Of a stretch of DNA of 64,000 bases, positions 53,472 through 62,662 are shown one piece after another. Every line of letters begins with the position of its first letter. The first letter of the stretch is position 1. This stretch comes from Alteromonas confluentis. Its GTDB lineage: Bacteria; Pseudomonadota; Gammaproteobacteria; Enterobacterales; Alteromonadaceae. Made by a program: the position numbers and the translations under genes. The notes below the pieces were generated by a model. It was given only the letters and a program-made list of their open reading frames with translations, was not told the DNA's origin and did no database searches. The stretch is from positions 179,718 through 243,717 of the forward strand of contig NZ_MDHN01000037.1 of assembly GCF_001757105.1 (NCBI RefSeq), written 5' to 3'.

Positions 53472-54614
53472 ATGAACCGACTTAAATCGCTGGATGTATT
53501 TCGCGGCATAGCCATAGTGATGATGGTGCTGGTAAACAACCCTGGAAGCTGGGCGACCATTTACTGGCCTCTTAAACATGCGCAGTGGCACGGGCTTACT
53601 CCCACTGACGTGGTGTTTCCGTTGTTTATTTTTGCTATGGGGGCATCGCTGGCGCTGAGTATGGGGCGACAACTTGGCAGCGAGCGAACGGCCATCATCG
53701 CAGGTATTCTCCGTCGAAGTGCAATCTTGTTTGCCTGCGGAATGTTTCTCGCACTTTTCTTTTATAACCCCTACAGCAGTGACTTTAACTGGTTCGCAGA
53801 CAGATTTATGAATGTTCGGGTGATGGGGGTACTGCAACGCCTGGCGCTGGTGTACCTGCTTACCGCCTTGCTGGTGCTGTATGTGCCTGCTCGTCAGTAC
53901 ATTGTCTGGTGCTTCGGATTATTACTGCTGTATTGGGCAATGATGACGTTTGTACCTTACCGTGGTAACGACGGCGAGGTGTATCAGGGGCTTTGGCAGT
54001 TCGGAAACAGTTTTGCTGCCTGGCTGGACGCCAGCGTACTGGGTGAGCATCATGTGTATTATGGCGATGCCACCCCGTTTGCCTTCGACCCGGAAGGTTT
54101 ACTGAGCACCCTTCCAGCTGTGGCCAGTTGTTTATTCGGGGTCATAGGCGGTAACTGGTTACTGAATTCGCAGGTGAATGGCACTGGTAGAAAATCGTTC
54201 TGGTTACCTGCAGTCGCAACTCTGGTTCTTGGGTTGGTTGCGGTACTGTGGATCCCGGTGAATAAAGCACTATGGAGCCCAACCTTCGTATTGATTACTG
54301 CCGGGCTTTCTATGTTACTGCTGGCGTTGCTTGAGGTGATATTGAGCCGTTCCGGCAAGCAGGTTTGGGCAAAACCCTTCGTGGTTGCTGGTTGCAACAG
54401 CCTGTTTTTCTTTATGCTATCGGGTATTGTCGCTCGCTTGTTGTTTATGATCCCGGTTAACGGAAAACCGCTTAAATCTTATCTTTTCGAGCAGTATTTC
54501 TTGTCGCATTTCTCCCCCTACAATGCCTCGTTGGTGTTTGCCATTGGTTTTCTTTTCGTGATGTTCATCCCAACCTGGTGGTTGTATAAAAAACGCTGGT
54601 TTATCCGGGTGTAA
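53472..54614 (+). CDS. NagX-like membrane protein (heparan-alpha-glucosaminide N-acetyltransferase family)
   Basis: 380 residues, about 10 membrane helices. RLKSLDVFRGIAIVMMVLVNNPGSW, then TPTDVVFPLFIFAMGASLALSM, is the signature of the DUF5009/COG4299 family (human HGSNAT relatives). In proteobacteria members called NagX are found in N-acetylglucosamine gene clusters; acetyltransferase or transport roles are proposed. Divergent from the amidase gene across 116 bases, so the two may share a control region. Its place among murein genes suggests amino-sugar handling. Confidence 0.85.
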   Translation: MNRLKSLDVFRGIAIVMMVLVNNPGSWATIYWPLKHAQWHGLTPTDVVFPLFIFAMGASLALSMGRQLGSERTAIIAGILRRSAILFACGMFLALFFYNPYSSDFNWFADRFMNVRVMGVLQRLALVYLLTALLVLYVPARQYIVWCFGLLLLYWAMMTFVPYRGNDGEVYQGLWQFGNSFAAWLDASVLGEHHVYYGDATPFAFDPEGLLSTLPAVASCLFGVIGGNWLLNSQVNGTGRKSFWLPAVATLVLGLVAVLWIPVNKALWSPTFVLITAGLSMLLLALLEVILSRSGKQVWAKPFVVAGCNSLFFFMLSGIVARLLFMIPVNGKPLKSYLFEQYFLSHFSPYNASLVFAIGFLFVMFIPTWWLYKKRWFIRV

Positions 54615-54735
54615 GCGATACAGGTAAAGGCGCATTCAGTCTGGGTAAAGGTTTGGTAAAAATTCGGACAGCAGCGCGAAATTCCTGTCGAACACAGTAT
54701 ATTCAAGCGCATTTATATACAGGCAGGACTTCACC

Positions 54736-55656
54736 ATGACGCAATCTAAAGATTTAACTACACCCTCGTCAGGCATACTCACAGAACGACGAAAGACACT
54801 AAAAACGCTGGCGTCTATTGCCGCTGCGGCACCGGTAATGATGCTTGCAGGATGTGGCGGTGGCAGTGGCTCTACAGCCGCATCTTCATCGGGTTCTACA
54901 GCAACGGGTTCAAGTGGCACAAGCACAGGTACGGGAGGAACCAGCACGGGCACCACGGTAACCGCAGACAATGGTAGCTGGCTGAGTGGTGGTACCGATG
55001 CCATGACCGCCAGTTTTCCTGACGACAGCATATTTGAAGATAGCGCGAGCTGTACGGTGCAACTCACCGGGCAGCAAACAGAAGGTCCATGCTATTTCGA
55101 TTCTGATTACCTGGATGATATTTCAGAAGGACAAACCGGTCTGCCAATGCAGTTGTGCCTGCAACTCACTGACGCCAGCTGTAATCCGTTGGTAGGCTAT
55201 GAAATTGAGGTTTGGCACTGTGATGTGGAAGGTATCTACTCCGGTGATACAACGGGTAGCTCAGATACCAACGGTTTTAATTCCTCGTTTTGTACCGGTA
55301 ATGATGCCGAAGCGCTGCAATCTCGCTGGTTCCGGGGAATTGCTGTGACAGACAGCAGTGGCCGGGTTAACTTTGCTACCTGTTTCCCTGGCTGGTATGC
55401 CAGCCGGGCTATACACATTCACTTCAGAGTGAAAAACAATAACAACGATCAGCTGATTTCACAGTTTGGGTTCGACGATGATTTTTGTACTGAGATTTGT
55501 ACGTCGCATTCTGATTACATCAACCACGGAGCGCCGGATACCTTACTGGCTCGCGACACTGTATTTGGCAGCGATTATGATGAGTATCTGTTCAACCTTG
55601 AACAGAATGAAGATGGCTCGTTACTGGCGTATAAGCGTATTATGATCTCTGCCTAA
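54736..55656 (+). CDS. Intradiol-dioxygenase-fold lipoprotein with Tat-like signal
   Basis: 306 residues. N-terminal TERRKTLKTLASIAAAAPVMMLAGC is a twin-arginine-type signal ending in a lipobox (Cys about residue 39), followed by a Gly/Ser/Thr-rich linker (about 40-78). The domain has TEGPCYFD, YEIEVWHCDVEGIYS and FATCFPGWYASRAIHIHFRV, which place the Tyr/Tyr/His/His iron ligands of intradiol dioxygenases (protocatechuate 3,4-dioxygenase type). Extra cysteines are scattered through the domain. Known ring-cleavage partners are absent nearby, so the substrate is unknown. Tail to tail with the M14 gene, 18 bases apart. Confidence 0.82.
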   Translation: MTQSKDLTTPSSGILTERRKTLKTLASIAAAAPVMMLAGCGGGSGSTAASSSGSTATGSSGTSTGTGGTSTGTTVTADNGSWLSGGTDAMTASFPDDSIFEDSASCTVQLTGQQTEGPCYFDSDYLDDISEGQTGLPMQLCLQLTDASCNPLVGYEIEVWHCDVEGIYSGDTTGSSDTNGFNSSFCTGNDAEALQSRWFRGIAVTDSSGRVNFATCFPGWYASRAIHIHFRVKNNNNDQLISQFGFDDDFCTEICTSHSDYINHGAPDTLLARDTVFGSDYDEYLFNLEQNEDGSLLAYKRIMISA

Positions 55657-55674
55657 TACGCTACAACGAGTAGG

Positions 55675-57030
55675 TTACCCTAGCGCATGCCAGCGACCAT
55701 TTAACACCGCCGCTGACGGTTGGTTGCTGTGCGAATCGCCCACAATAAAATAAGCGGGTGCACCGGGAAGTAATGGCGTTGCCACCGGTGCTGTCGCGAC
55801 CACTTGCACAGGCATTGTGGTCGTTATGCTGAGTTGGTTCTGCGTATCAATAAAATAACTAAACCCTGCTTTTAGCAAGTTCAGGTAAGTTTCATCATTC
55901 AGCGTTAGCGGGGAATCTACTTCAAACCCCTTTTCAGGCAACACTTTCAGCCCTTGCCCGTTTATGTTGGTAAACCCATTGATTGTGCGCAAATCGCCAA
56001 TGGCCCCGACTGTACCTGTGTCATTTTTGCCGTCAATAAGTATGCTGATATCGGCAAGATAGGGAAGATCGCCACCCATAGTTAGGTTATACAGCTTCAT
56101 GTCACACAAGCCGTCTTCGCGATTTTCAGGGATGCGATAGTAATCAGCCAGGGAATAGCGATTCACCGTATCATTGAGAAAAGCCTCCAGCGCGGACTGC
56201 AGGGCAATCACATTCATTTTTCGGGCAACCTGGCGGTTAGGGTCCTGTTTAGCAGCACCACTTTCAATCAGTATCGTGCTCGCGCCGGTTGCGGCGATGT
56301 TGTCGCCGAACGACCGGAATGAATAGGTGTCGTCGTAGCGGGCAATGCAGCCGGGAATATAGTGCCCCAGAACATCGGCCATTCCCGCAATAAGTTGCTT
56401 AGCGCGCAGACGCGGGCCGTCAACATGCTTATCTTCGTGATACGCCGGGGCGAGAAACGCAATGGTCGCTGGGTTCGATGAAGTCCCCGCAGTGTAATAC
56501 GGGTTCTGGTCGTGCAGGTTAAAGGCGATATCCGGTTTAAGTTCGCTTACCTGATCATGCAGCAGCCGACCTTCTGGAGACTGCAATGCTTTGGCATCGC
56601 GATTTATATCAATTCCCTGACCATTCACCCGGGTGCGGCGCTGCGCACCATCCGGGTTTAACATTGGCACCACGTACAGGGTAACCTGATTCATCCAGTC
56701 TGCTGGTAAACCAGAAAGCGCCAACGCGTGGGCAGAGGTTAATATTTGCAGCCAGTCGAGTACAGCGGCCGTCGCGGTAGGCTCATCGCCATGCATTTGT
56801 GTCCAGGCCAGAATAACCTTGTCACCTGTACCTACGGAATAGCGTTTAATGGGCCGTCCTTCGAAGGATTCACCAATATCAGCCACCCGGATATTCTCAT
56901 TCTGAGCCAGCATTTCCATCACAGGCGCAATGTCGCTGGCGTTAAGGTGCACTTTGTTCAGTTCCCGCCAATGCATCGCATCAAACGCCTCTGCAATGTT
57001 GGCTACTGAAATATGAGGATGTACCGTCAT
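55675..57030 (-). CDS. M14-family metallocarboxypeptidase without signal peptide
   Basis: 451 residues. Zinc ligands in AWTQMHGDEPTATAAVLDW (HxxE) and NLHDQNPYY; VVPMLNPDGAQRRTRVNGQGIDINRDA is the substrate-binding block, and TILIESGA carries the catalytic Glu. No signal peptide, so it is cytoplasmic. E. coli MpaA, also M14 and cytoplasmic, cuts the gamma-D-Glu-diaminopimelate bond of murein peptides; the operon context with murQ and namZ suggests a similar job, but this protein is much longer and has an added C-terminal domain (about 320-451). 22 bases after namZ. Confidence 0.85.
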   Translation of the reverse strand: MTVHPHISVANIAEAFDAMHWRELNKVHLNASDIAPVMEMLAQNENIRVADIGESFEGRPIKRYSVGTGDKVILAWTQMHGDEPTATAAVLDWLQILTSAHALALSGLPADWMNQVTLYVVPMLNPDGAQRRTRVNGQGIDINRDAKALQSPEGRLLHDQVSELKPDIAFNLHDQNPYYTAGTSSNPATIAFLAPAYHEDKHVDGPRLRAKQLIAGMADVLGHYIPGCIARYDDTYSFRSFGDNIAATGASTILIESGAAKQDPNRQVARKMNVIALQSALEAFLNDTVNRYSLADYYRIPENREDGLCDMKLYNLTMGGDLPYLADISILIDGKNDTGTVGAIGDLRTINGFTNINGQGLKVLPEKGFEVDSPLTLNDETYLNLLKAGFSYFIDTQNQLSITTTMPVQVVATAPVATPLLPGAPAYFIVGDSHSNQPSAAVLNGRWHALG

Positions 57031-57052
57031 GGTTATGGTTTCCTTAGCCGGC

Positions 57053-58273
57053 TCAGAATTCGGGATACAGCAGGTAGGGTTGGCGCTGTTGTTTGAATTG
57101 TTTCAACGCGGGCTGCCAACTTGCACGGATTTGTTGTTCAGACTGTCCGGCTTCAATCGCTTTTCTGAGTGTGTCAGTGCCGCTTAGCTTGTCGAAGAAA
57201 TCCGGTCTGTCGATGAATAGCTCGCCAGCCTGTTTAAATTGATTAAAAGCCTGCAACAGCAAGGTGAGATCGAAACCTTCATTTGCTGCACGGCGGAGAT
57301 CCTGACCATGAAGTTTCACATCCTGCAATTTAGGGGAAGGCGCACTGTTTGGCATACTTATCGGGGTAAAAGAGAACGTGCCCAGCGCTACTTTGTCGTG
57401 TCCGATAACCTGAAAAGGAAACGGCGTGCCGCGGCCCACGCTAACGGTGGTGGCTTCGAATAAGCACAGCGAAGGATAAAGTTGTATCGATTGTGCGTTT
57501 GGTAAATTAGGGCTGGGCGCAACCGGCAAATCGTATGTCACCGATTTGGTGTAGTTTGCCACCGGGATCACAAGTAGCTCCAGCGTATCGGCCTGATTAA
57601 ACCATTGTTCACCGCGCATCATCTGCGCGAGTTCGCCTACGGTCATGCCATGAAGTAATGGAATGGGATCCATTCCCACGAACGACGCAAAACCTTCTTC
57701 ACGAATAGGCCCATCGGTGAACATGCCATTAGGATTAGGACGGTCAAGTACGATGACCTGTTTTTGCTGCTCAGCGGCAGCTTCCAGCACTAAATGCAGG
57801 GTACTGATGTAGGTATAGAAACGCGCTCCTACGTCTTGAATATCAAAGATAATCACATCGCTGTCGGCCAGCATTTCTGGGCTAGGCTTTTTGGTTTTAC
57901 CGTACAGCGATAAAACCGGCAGACCGGTGCGGGTATCCACACCATCGGAAATGGTTTCCCCTGCACCGGCGTCGCCGCGAAACCCATGTTCAGGGGCCAT
58001 TACTTTGGTAATCGTCACGTTTTTATCAAGCAGATAATCTACCAGATGTGTGCCTTCAACTTCTGACGTCTGATTAACGACCAGCGCCACTTTTTTCCCT
58101 TGCAGTTGAGATAAGTATAAATCTGGCTGCGCTGCGCCTATTGTCAGCGCAGATGCGGAGAAACAAAGCAGTGAGAACACGAAGAGGGTTGTGGCAGACA
58201 AACACCAACGGATGGGCCGAAGGTTAACAGCGAGTCCGGTTTTCAGGGGTTTTGTGGACTTGCTTGTCATCAT
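57053..58273 (-). CDS. namZ: Exo-beta-N-acetylmuramidase NamZ (DUF1343)
   Basis: 406 residues with a signal peptide (hydrophobic core [12 protein letters not shown], about residues 31-43). DUF1343 features: [79 protein letters not shown] and [17 protein letters not shown]. subtilis NamZ (YbbC) is the type enzyme and removes terminal MurNAc from peptidoglycan chains; it is encoded in the murQ cluster there. Start ATG overlaps the murQ stop (ATGA), so the two are translationally coupled. Export implies a periplasmic site of action. Confidence 0.92.
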   Translation of the reverse strand: MMTSKSTKPLKTGLAVNLRPIRWCLSATTLFVFSLLCFSASALTIGAAQPDLYLSQLQGKKVALVVNQTSEVEGTHLVDYLLDKNVTITKVMAPEHGFRGDAGAGETISDGVDTRTGLPVLSLYGKTKKPSPEMLADSDVIIFDIQDVGARFYTYISTLHLVLEAAAEQQKQVIVLDRPNPNGMFTDGPIREEGFASFVGMDPIPLLHGMTVGELAQMMRGEQWFNQADTLELLVIPVANYTKSVTYDLPVAPSPNLPNAQSIQLYPSLCLFEATTVSVGRGTPFPFQVIGHDKVALGTFSFTPISMPNSAPSPKLQDVKLHGQDLRRAANEGFDLTLLLQAFNQFKQAGELFIDRPDFFDKLSGTDTLRKAIEAGQSEQQIRASWQPALKQFKQQRQPYLLYPEF

Positions 58274-59205
58274 CCGGCATCCACAGCGCGGCGAAGAAAA
58301 CCGTCGTTATTTGCCAGCAATGCGCGGGCTTCGTCGGCAGAAGAATGAGTGAGGATCATCAAGATCGCCAGCTTGGCTTTTTGACCAGCTTCTTCCAATG
58401 CCGAACTTGCCTGCTCCTCGCTGCAATCGGTGGCCTGCATGACAATCCGCACTGCCCGGGCGCGCAGCTTTTCGTTAGTGGCATTCACATCTACCATCAG
58501 GTTCTGGTAGGTTTTCCCCAGGCGGATCATGGTGGCGGTGCTCAGCATGTTGAGGACCAGCTTTTGCGCAGTACCGGATTTCATCCGGGTAGATCCCGTT
58601 AGGCTTTCCGGGCCGACAACCGGGCAAATGCTGATTTTCGCGGTGCGAAGTAAAACCGTATCACGGCTACAGGCAATGCCAACCGTGCCCGCGCCAATGT
58701 GATTGGCGTAAGTGAGTGCACTTACCACATAAGGTGTACGACCACTGGCTGATAACCCAACCAAAACATCATCGGCACTGATGTTCACCGCTTTTACATC
58801 CCGAATACCCTGCGCGCTGTCATCTTCGGCACCTTCTACGGCATGTTGAATGGCTTTCTCGCCACCGGCGATTATGCCCAATACCAGCGAGTCGGGCGTG
58901 CTGAATGTGGGTCGGCATTCTACTGCATCCAGAATACCCAAACGGCCACTGGTACCCGCGCCAATGTAAATCAGTCGGCCACCGCGATTGATACGCTCAA
59001 CAATGGTATCCACCGCGGCGGCGATATGTGGAATTTGGGTGGCCACAGCGTCTGCAACTAACGCGTCTTGCTGATTAATTTTCTGCAGAATACCTTCGCT
59101 TGAGAGTAAATCGATATCCATGGTGTCAGGATTTCGCCCTTCAGAAGCAATTTTGTTTAGCTGAGCGAGAAGGGCTGAGGTGTCCTGATGATTGTCTGGC
59201 TGCAT
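58270..59205 (-). CDS. murQ: N-acetylmuramic acid 6-phosphate etherase
   Basis: 311 residues, SIS-domain lyase that splits MurNAc-6-phosphate into GlcNAc-6-phosphate and D-lactate. [48 protein letters not shown], and [36 protein letters not shown] are the family hallmarks. I chose ATG 59205 because the product then starts like other MurQ proteins; the upstream ATG-like start at 59280 would overlap the symporter gene. Requires phosphorylated MurNAc, but neither a PTS (MurP) nor a kinase is found in the window. Confidence 0.95.
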   Translation of the reverse strand: MQPDNHQDTSALLAQLNKIASEGRNPDTMDIDLLSSEGILQKINQQDALVADAVATQIPHIAAAVDTIVERINRGGRLIYIGAGTSGRLGILDAVECRPTFSTPDSLVLGIIAGGEKAIQHAVEGAEDDSAQGIRDVKAVNISADDVLVGLSASGRTPYVVSALTYANHIGAGTVGIACSRDTVLLRTAKISICPVVGPESLTGSTRMKSGTAQKLVLNMLSTATMIRLGKTYQNLMVDVNATNEKLRARAVRIVMQATDCSEEQASSALEEAGQKAKLAILMILTHSSADEARALLANNDGFLRRAVDAG

Positions 59206-59236
59206 GTTGTGGCCTTTTATCTTTGGTTTTTGGTGT

Positions 59237-60808
59237 TTATGCCGTTGCCTGATTGCGTTGTGGGGTTGCCCCCGCGGCACAGATGACAGTGGAAACTATT
59301 GTGCCGATGACCAACTGCCAGGTAAAGCCGAGTTCAATGACCCAGGTTTCAGGGAATACGCTTTTCATTACGTAGGGTTGCATAAAAAGAGGTACGCAGA
59401 AACCCGCAAACAGGGCGCAAATCACCGAGTTTTTACTGCCGCGTTCAGTGAAAAGGGTAATAAAATAAACGCCAAGCAGCCCGCTGTAGGAAAATACCAT
59501 CACGCCCAGCGCAAATTGCAGCAGCGGCGTGTTGGTGTATTGCTGCCAATAGAAGCACAGGCATGCCATGCTGCCCAGTGCCAACGCCATGCCTGCCATC
59601 GCAATACGGCCCGCCTTTACGAAATGGCTATTGTTACGCTTTTGCTTACGCCGTTCCAGCCATGGGCGATACATGTCTTGAATCAATACACTGGACATAG
59701 AATTCAGCCCGGAATTCAGGGTTGATAATGCCGCTGCCAGAATGCCTACTGTAACCAGACCACGCACGCCATCGGGAATTTCGTTAAGTACGTAGTACAT
59801 AAAAATAGTCACTGGCTTGCCAGCAAAGGTGGGCACGGGTTCATCACCACCAAGACTGCTCATAAGATCAGGGCGTTGATAATACACATAAAGCAGCAGG
59901 CCGATGATTAAAAACAGGCACATCACCGGTATCACCATGACCACCGAGAGTAACATGGCTTTGCTGCCTTCTTTTGCATTTTTGCACGTGAGTACACGCT
60001 GGGTCATATCTTGATCGAGTCCGAATGCGGCAATGTTGAGTAACACAAATCCGGTAAAGACCGACAGCAGGCTAAAAACACCGCTGTTACTGAAGTCGAT
60101 ATCGGTATTGAACAACAGCAGTTTTGATGCTTCGCCCGGAGCCGGGTTTTCCAATGCAGCAATGATTTCAGAAAGCGATGCGGGGATAGTGCTTAATAGG
60201 ACAACGATAACGGCCACGGCGGCGCCGATATATATCGCGGCCTGTAGCACGTCGGAGTAAATTACTGTGCGAATGCCGCCGTAAACGGTATATACCAAAC
60301 CAACCACAGTAATGATGATGGTGGAAATTATCACGCTGTCAGCATCAATATTACCAAACAGGATCATGGCGACTGCCAGCGCGGCCATGTAGAGTCTGGC
60401 ACCACTGGCAAACACGCGTCCGAACAAGTACATGGCCCCAGCAAGTTGTTTGGCTGACTCGCCAAAGCGTTGCTGTAGCAGTTCGTAAACGGTATAAACA
60501 TTTTGTTTGTAAAAACGCGGAATCAGAAATGTAGCCACGAAGAACGCAGCGATGAATGCACCGATGTTGGTTGAGAGGTAAGTGAGGTCGCCCCGGTAAC
60601 CTTGATCCGGACCGCCAAGAAACGTGGCGGCAGACTGCGAGGTGGCAAGTACAGAGATTGCCACTAGCCACATGGGCATTGTGTTTCCGCCAAGAAAGTA
60701 GTCCTTTGCCGAATGGTTCTTGCGGTTGAATAACCAACCACTGGTAACAAGCAGGAGGCCATATCCCGCAAAAACCAGTACATCCATTACCGCATAATGC
60801 CCGAGCAT
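59237..60808 (-). CDS. Sodium:solute symporter (SSS family), candidate MurNAc or muropeptide uptake
   Basis: 523 residues, about 13 membrane helices. SSS core: [73 protein letters not shown], and [25 protein letters not shown] (sodium site 2). First gene of the operon with murQ, namZ and the M14 gene, 31 bases from murQ. By position it replaces the MurP phosphotransferase of E. coli and probably brings in MurNAc or a related sugar with sodium. Start 60808 has GGGAAGG just upstream; ATG 60787 is the alternative. Confidence 0.87.
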   Translation of the reverse strand: MLGHYAVMDVLVFAGYGLLLVTSGWLFNRKNHSAKDYFLGGNTMPMWLVAISVLATSQSAATFLGGPDQGYRGDLTYLSTNIGAFIAAFFVATFLIPRFYKQNVYTVYELLQQRFGESAKQLAGAMYLFGRVFASGARLYMAALAVAMILFGNIDADSVIISTIIITVVGLVYTVYGGIRTVIYSDVLQAAIYIGAAVAVIVVLLSTIPASLSEIIAALENPAPGEASKLLLFNTDIDFSNSGVFSLLSVFTGFVLLNIAAFGLDQDMTQRVLTCKNAKEGSKAMLLSVVMVIPVMCLFLIIGLLLYVYYQRPDLMSSLGGDEPVPTFAGKPVTIFMYYVLNEIPDGVRGLVTVGILAAALSTLNSGLNSMSSVLIQDMYRPWLERRKQKRNNSHFVKAGRIAMAGMALALGSMACLCFYWQQYTNTPLLQFALGVMVFSYSGLLGVYFITLFTERGSKNSVICALFAGFCVPLFMQPYVMKSVFPETWVIELGFTWQLVIGTIVSTVICAAGATPQRNQATA

Positions 60809-60937
60809 ACCTTCCCGCTATATTTATCAGCCTGTTAGCTGCCCCACGATAGTGTATTCCGGCTAATATGTATAGCCGGATCTAGCCCAGCATTGTAATA
60901 TGCTAAACCTTCCAACCGCAGACAGGACACACCGCCG

Positions 60938-62011
60938 TTGAGCAGACAAACCCGCGCTATCATTCACGCTGATGCCATTGAAGACAATTTCCGTTTAATG
61001 AAAAAGTATGCCGGAAACGGGCAGAATATGGCGGTGGTGAAAGCCGATGCATACGGACATGGTGCGGTGAGTGTTGCGCGGATATTACGTAATGAAGCCG
61101 CTGCTTTTGCCGTGGCCATTATTGAAGAAGCGTTATTGCTTCGTGAAGCCGGTGTACGTGCACCTATAGTTGTGCTTGAAGGGCCCCATCAGGCGCTCGA
61201 ATGTGAGTTGGCAGCACGAGAAAACTGCACGCTGGTGGTTCATCAACGGGAACAACTGGAATGGGTAAGGCAGTGCCGGGAAGGCCGGAAACCAAAAGTC
61301 TGGTTGAAGGTAGATTCTGGCATGCATCGGTTGGGTTTTGATTGTGAGCGTGTACCAGCGTTGGTAAGCGAGTACAGCGATATTATTGATGCCGATTCTG
61401 TTCTGGTTACGCATCTGGCCTGCGCCGATGATACCGCAAACCCCTTCACGGTAGCGCAACTGCACGCGTTTAATAAAGTGCGTGAAGCGACCGGGTTAGG
61501 CGTGAGTATTGCCAGTTCGCCGGGTACAGTAGGGTGGCCACAAAGCCGAGGCGACTGGAATCGAATTGGTATTGCCATGTATGGTGCCGAGCCGCTTTCA
61601 GAAGCCAGTGGATTAGCATTAAAGCCCGCGATGTCGTTGCAGGCCAGTATTATTGCGCTGCGCAAAGTAAAACGCGGTGAAACAGTGGGTTATAGCCAAA
61701 CCTGGCAAGCAGAACGTGACTCGCTGATTGCAACTGTCGGTATTGGCTATGCCGATGGCTATCCTCGTCATATGCCCAGTGGCACCCCTGTCATCGTAAA
61801 AGGGCAGCGCGCCGCGTTGGCTGGCCGCGTTTCCATGGATATGATCACCATAGATGTGACCGACATTGCGGATGTCGCCATTGGTGATTTTGTGGAGTTA
61901 TGGGGAAAACAGCTGCTGGTGGATGAAATCGCCCGTTGTGCGGGGACAATTTCGTATGAACTTATTACCCGGGTGTCTCAACGGGTTCCACGCATCGTCA
62001 GACACATCTAA
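60938..62011 (+). CDS. alr: Alanine racemase
   Basis: 357 residues, PLP enzyme interconverting L- and D-alanine. The Schiff-base lysine is in MAVVKADAYGHGAVSVARIL (near residue 34); the catalytic Tyr side has VGYSQTWQAERDSLIATVGIGYADGYPR and RVSMDMITIDVTD. TTG start at 60938 with AGGA 10 bases upstream; no ATG fits the N-terminus. It is divergent from the symporter operon and could serve either wall synthesis or use of D-alanine freed from murein. Confidence 0.95.
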   Translation: MSRQTRAIIHADAIEDNFRLMKKYAGNGQNMAVVKADAYGHGAVSVARILRNEAAAFAVAIIEEALLLREAGVRAPIVVLEGPHQALECELAARENCTLVVHQREQLEWVRQCREGRKPKVWLKVDSGMHRLGFDCERVPALVSEYSDIIDADSVLVTHLACADDTANPFTVAQLHAFNKVREATGLGVSIASSPGTVGWPQSRGDWNRIGIAMYGAEPLSEASGLALKPAMSLQASIIALRKVKRGETVGYSQTWQAERDSLIATVGIGYADGYPRHMPSGTPVIVKGQRAALAGRVSMDMITIDVTDIADVAIGDFVELWGKQLLVDEIARCAGTISYELITRVSQRVPRIVRHI

Positions 62012-62425
62012 TCCCCCGAGTCCGGTAAGTTAAGGTGTTAGGTTGTGAGCGAATACATAGAATAATCTGTAAATAAAGTTGCTCAGGCTACCATTTGGCG
62101 ACAATTTATGTCGGTTGGGCGTTCGCTTATTGAAAACTTTTTAGTCAGCCCACAGTATGTTTTTGTACCGCGAGCAGGCAAAGATTCCACTTTCTCATTT
62201 CCATTATTCAGACTGCTTATTATTCTAATTCTCTTAATTCGTTAGAATAAAATCTCTCAGTTCCGATGCAAGTTCTGTCATTTCGCCTCGCGGACGCGGT
62301 ACCAGCAAGGTTAGTCGAAAGGATAGCGGCCAGATTCTTAAATCCATCCTATAGTTGATTGGATAAATGCTGGACGCCTTGCTGCAGTATGGAAACCGTT
62401 TCTGACATTCATTGTGAGGTAAGTT
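62012..62425. other. 414-base non-coding space after alr, with a 9-bp inverted repeat
   Basis: No convincing gene. The clearest feature is TTATTCTAA (62220-62228) and TTAGAATAA (62242-62250), a perfect 9-bp inverted pair with 13 bases between, which could be an operator. A/T-rich stretches around 62140-62250 could hold a promoter. A 45-codon frame at 62108-62245 lacks a ribosome site. Confidence 0.35.
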
Positions 62426-62539
62426 ATGAGAACTGGTTATAGTAGAGCTAGAGTGAACCGTGGTGCTTATTCACGGCCTGTACCGCAACAACAGTCGACT
62501 AAGCCACAGGCGAAGCCGAAAGCCAAATCCAAATCTTAA
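62426..62539 (+). CDS. Small basic protein of 37 residues, unknown function
   Basis: ATG at 62426 preceded by GAGGT six bases upstream. The product starts RTGYSRARVNRGAYSR and ends with a proline/lysine/glutamine-rich tail (PQAKPKAKSKS); very basic, no membrane segment, suggesting nucleic-acid or ribosome contact. It is followed by the left half of a terminator-like stem (AAAAAGCCCGGC, 62549-62560) cut by the IS4 insertion. Support rests on the ribosome site and the adjacent terminator half; coding status is not certain. Confidence 0.5.
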   Translation: MRTGYSRARVNRGAYSRPVPQQQSTKPQAKPKAKSKS

Positions 62540-62598
62540 TTCAAATAGAAAAAGCCCGGCAACCAGCCTAATGCCGATCAGTTAAGAATATTTTCATG

Positions 62599-62659
62599 AT
62601 CGGTTGACCGATCTTTTAAAGGCTTCAAAATCCGATATCAGTTTCTGATATCGGATTTT
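62599..62659 (+). promoter_or_regulatory. Terminator-like hairpins before the transposase start
   Basis: A 7-bp palindrome GATCGGT/ACCGATC (62599-62614) lies next to the left end, then a perfect 15-bp stem AAAATCCGATATCAG / CTGATATCGGATTTT with loop TTT (62627-62659), whose T run leads straight into the ATG at 62663. Such a structure would stop outside transcripts, or hide the start codon in them, as known for IS10 and relatives. Confidence 0.7.
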
Positions 62660-62662
62660 TTT

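Noticed and set aside
62108..62245. 45-codon frame after alr
   Set aside because: Has a hydrophobic C-terminus but no ribosome site, and its end coincides with an inverted repeat; not enough support.
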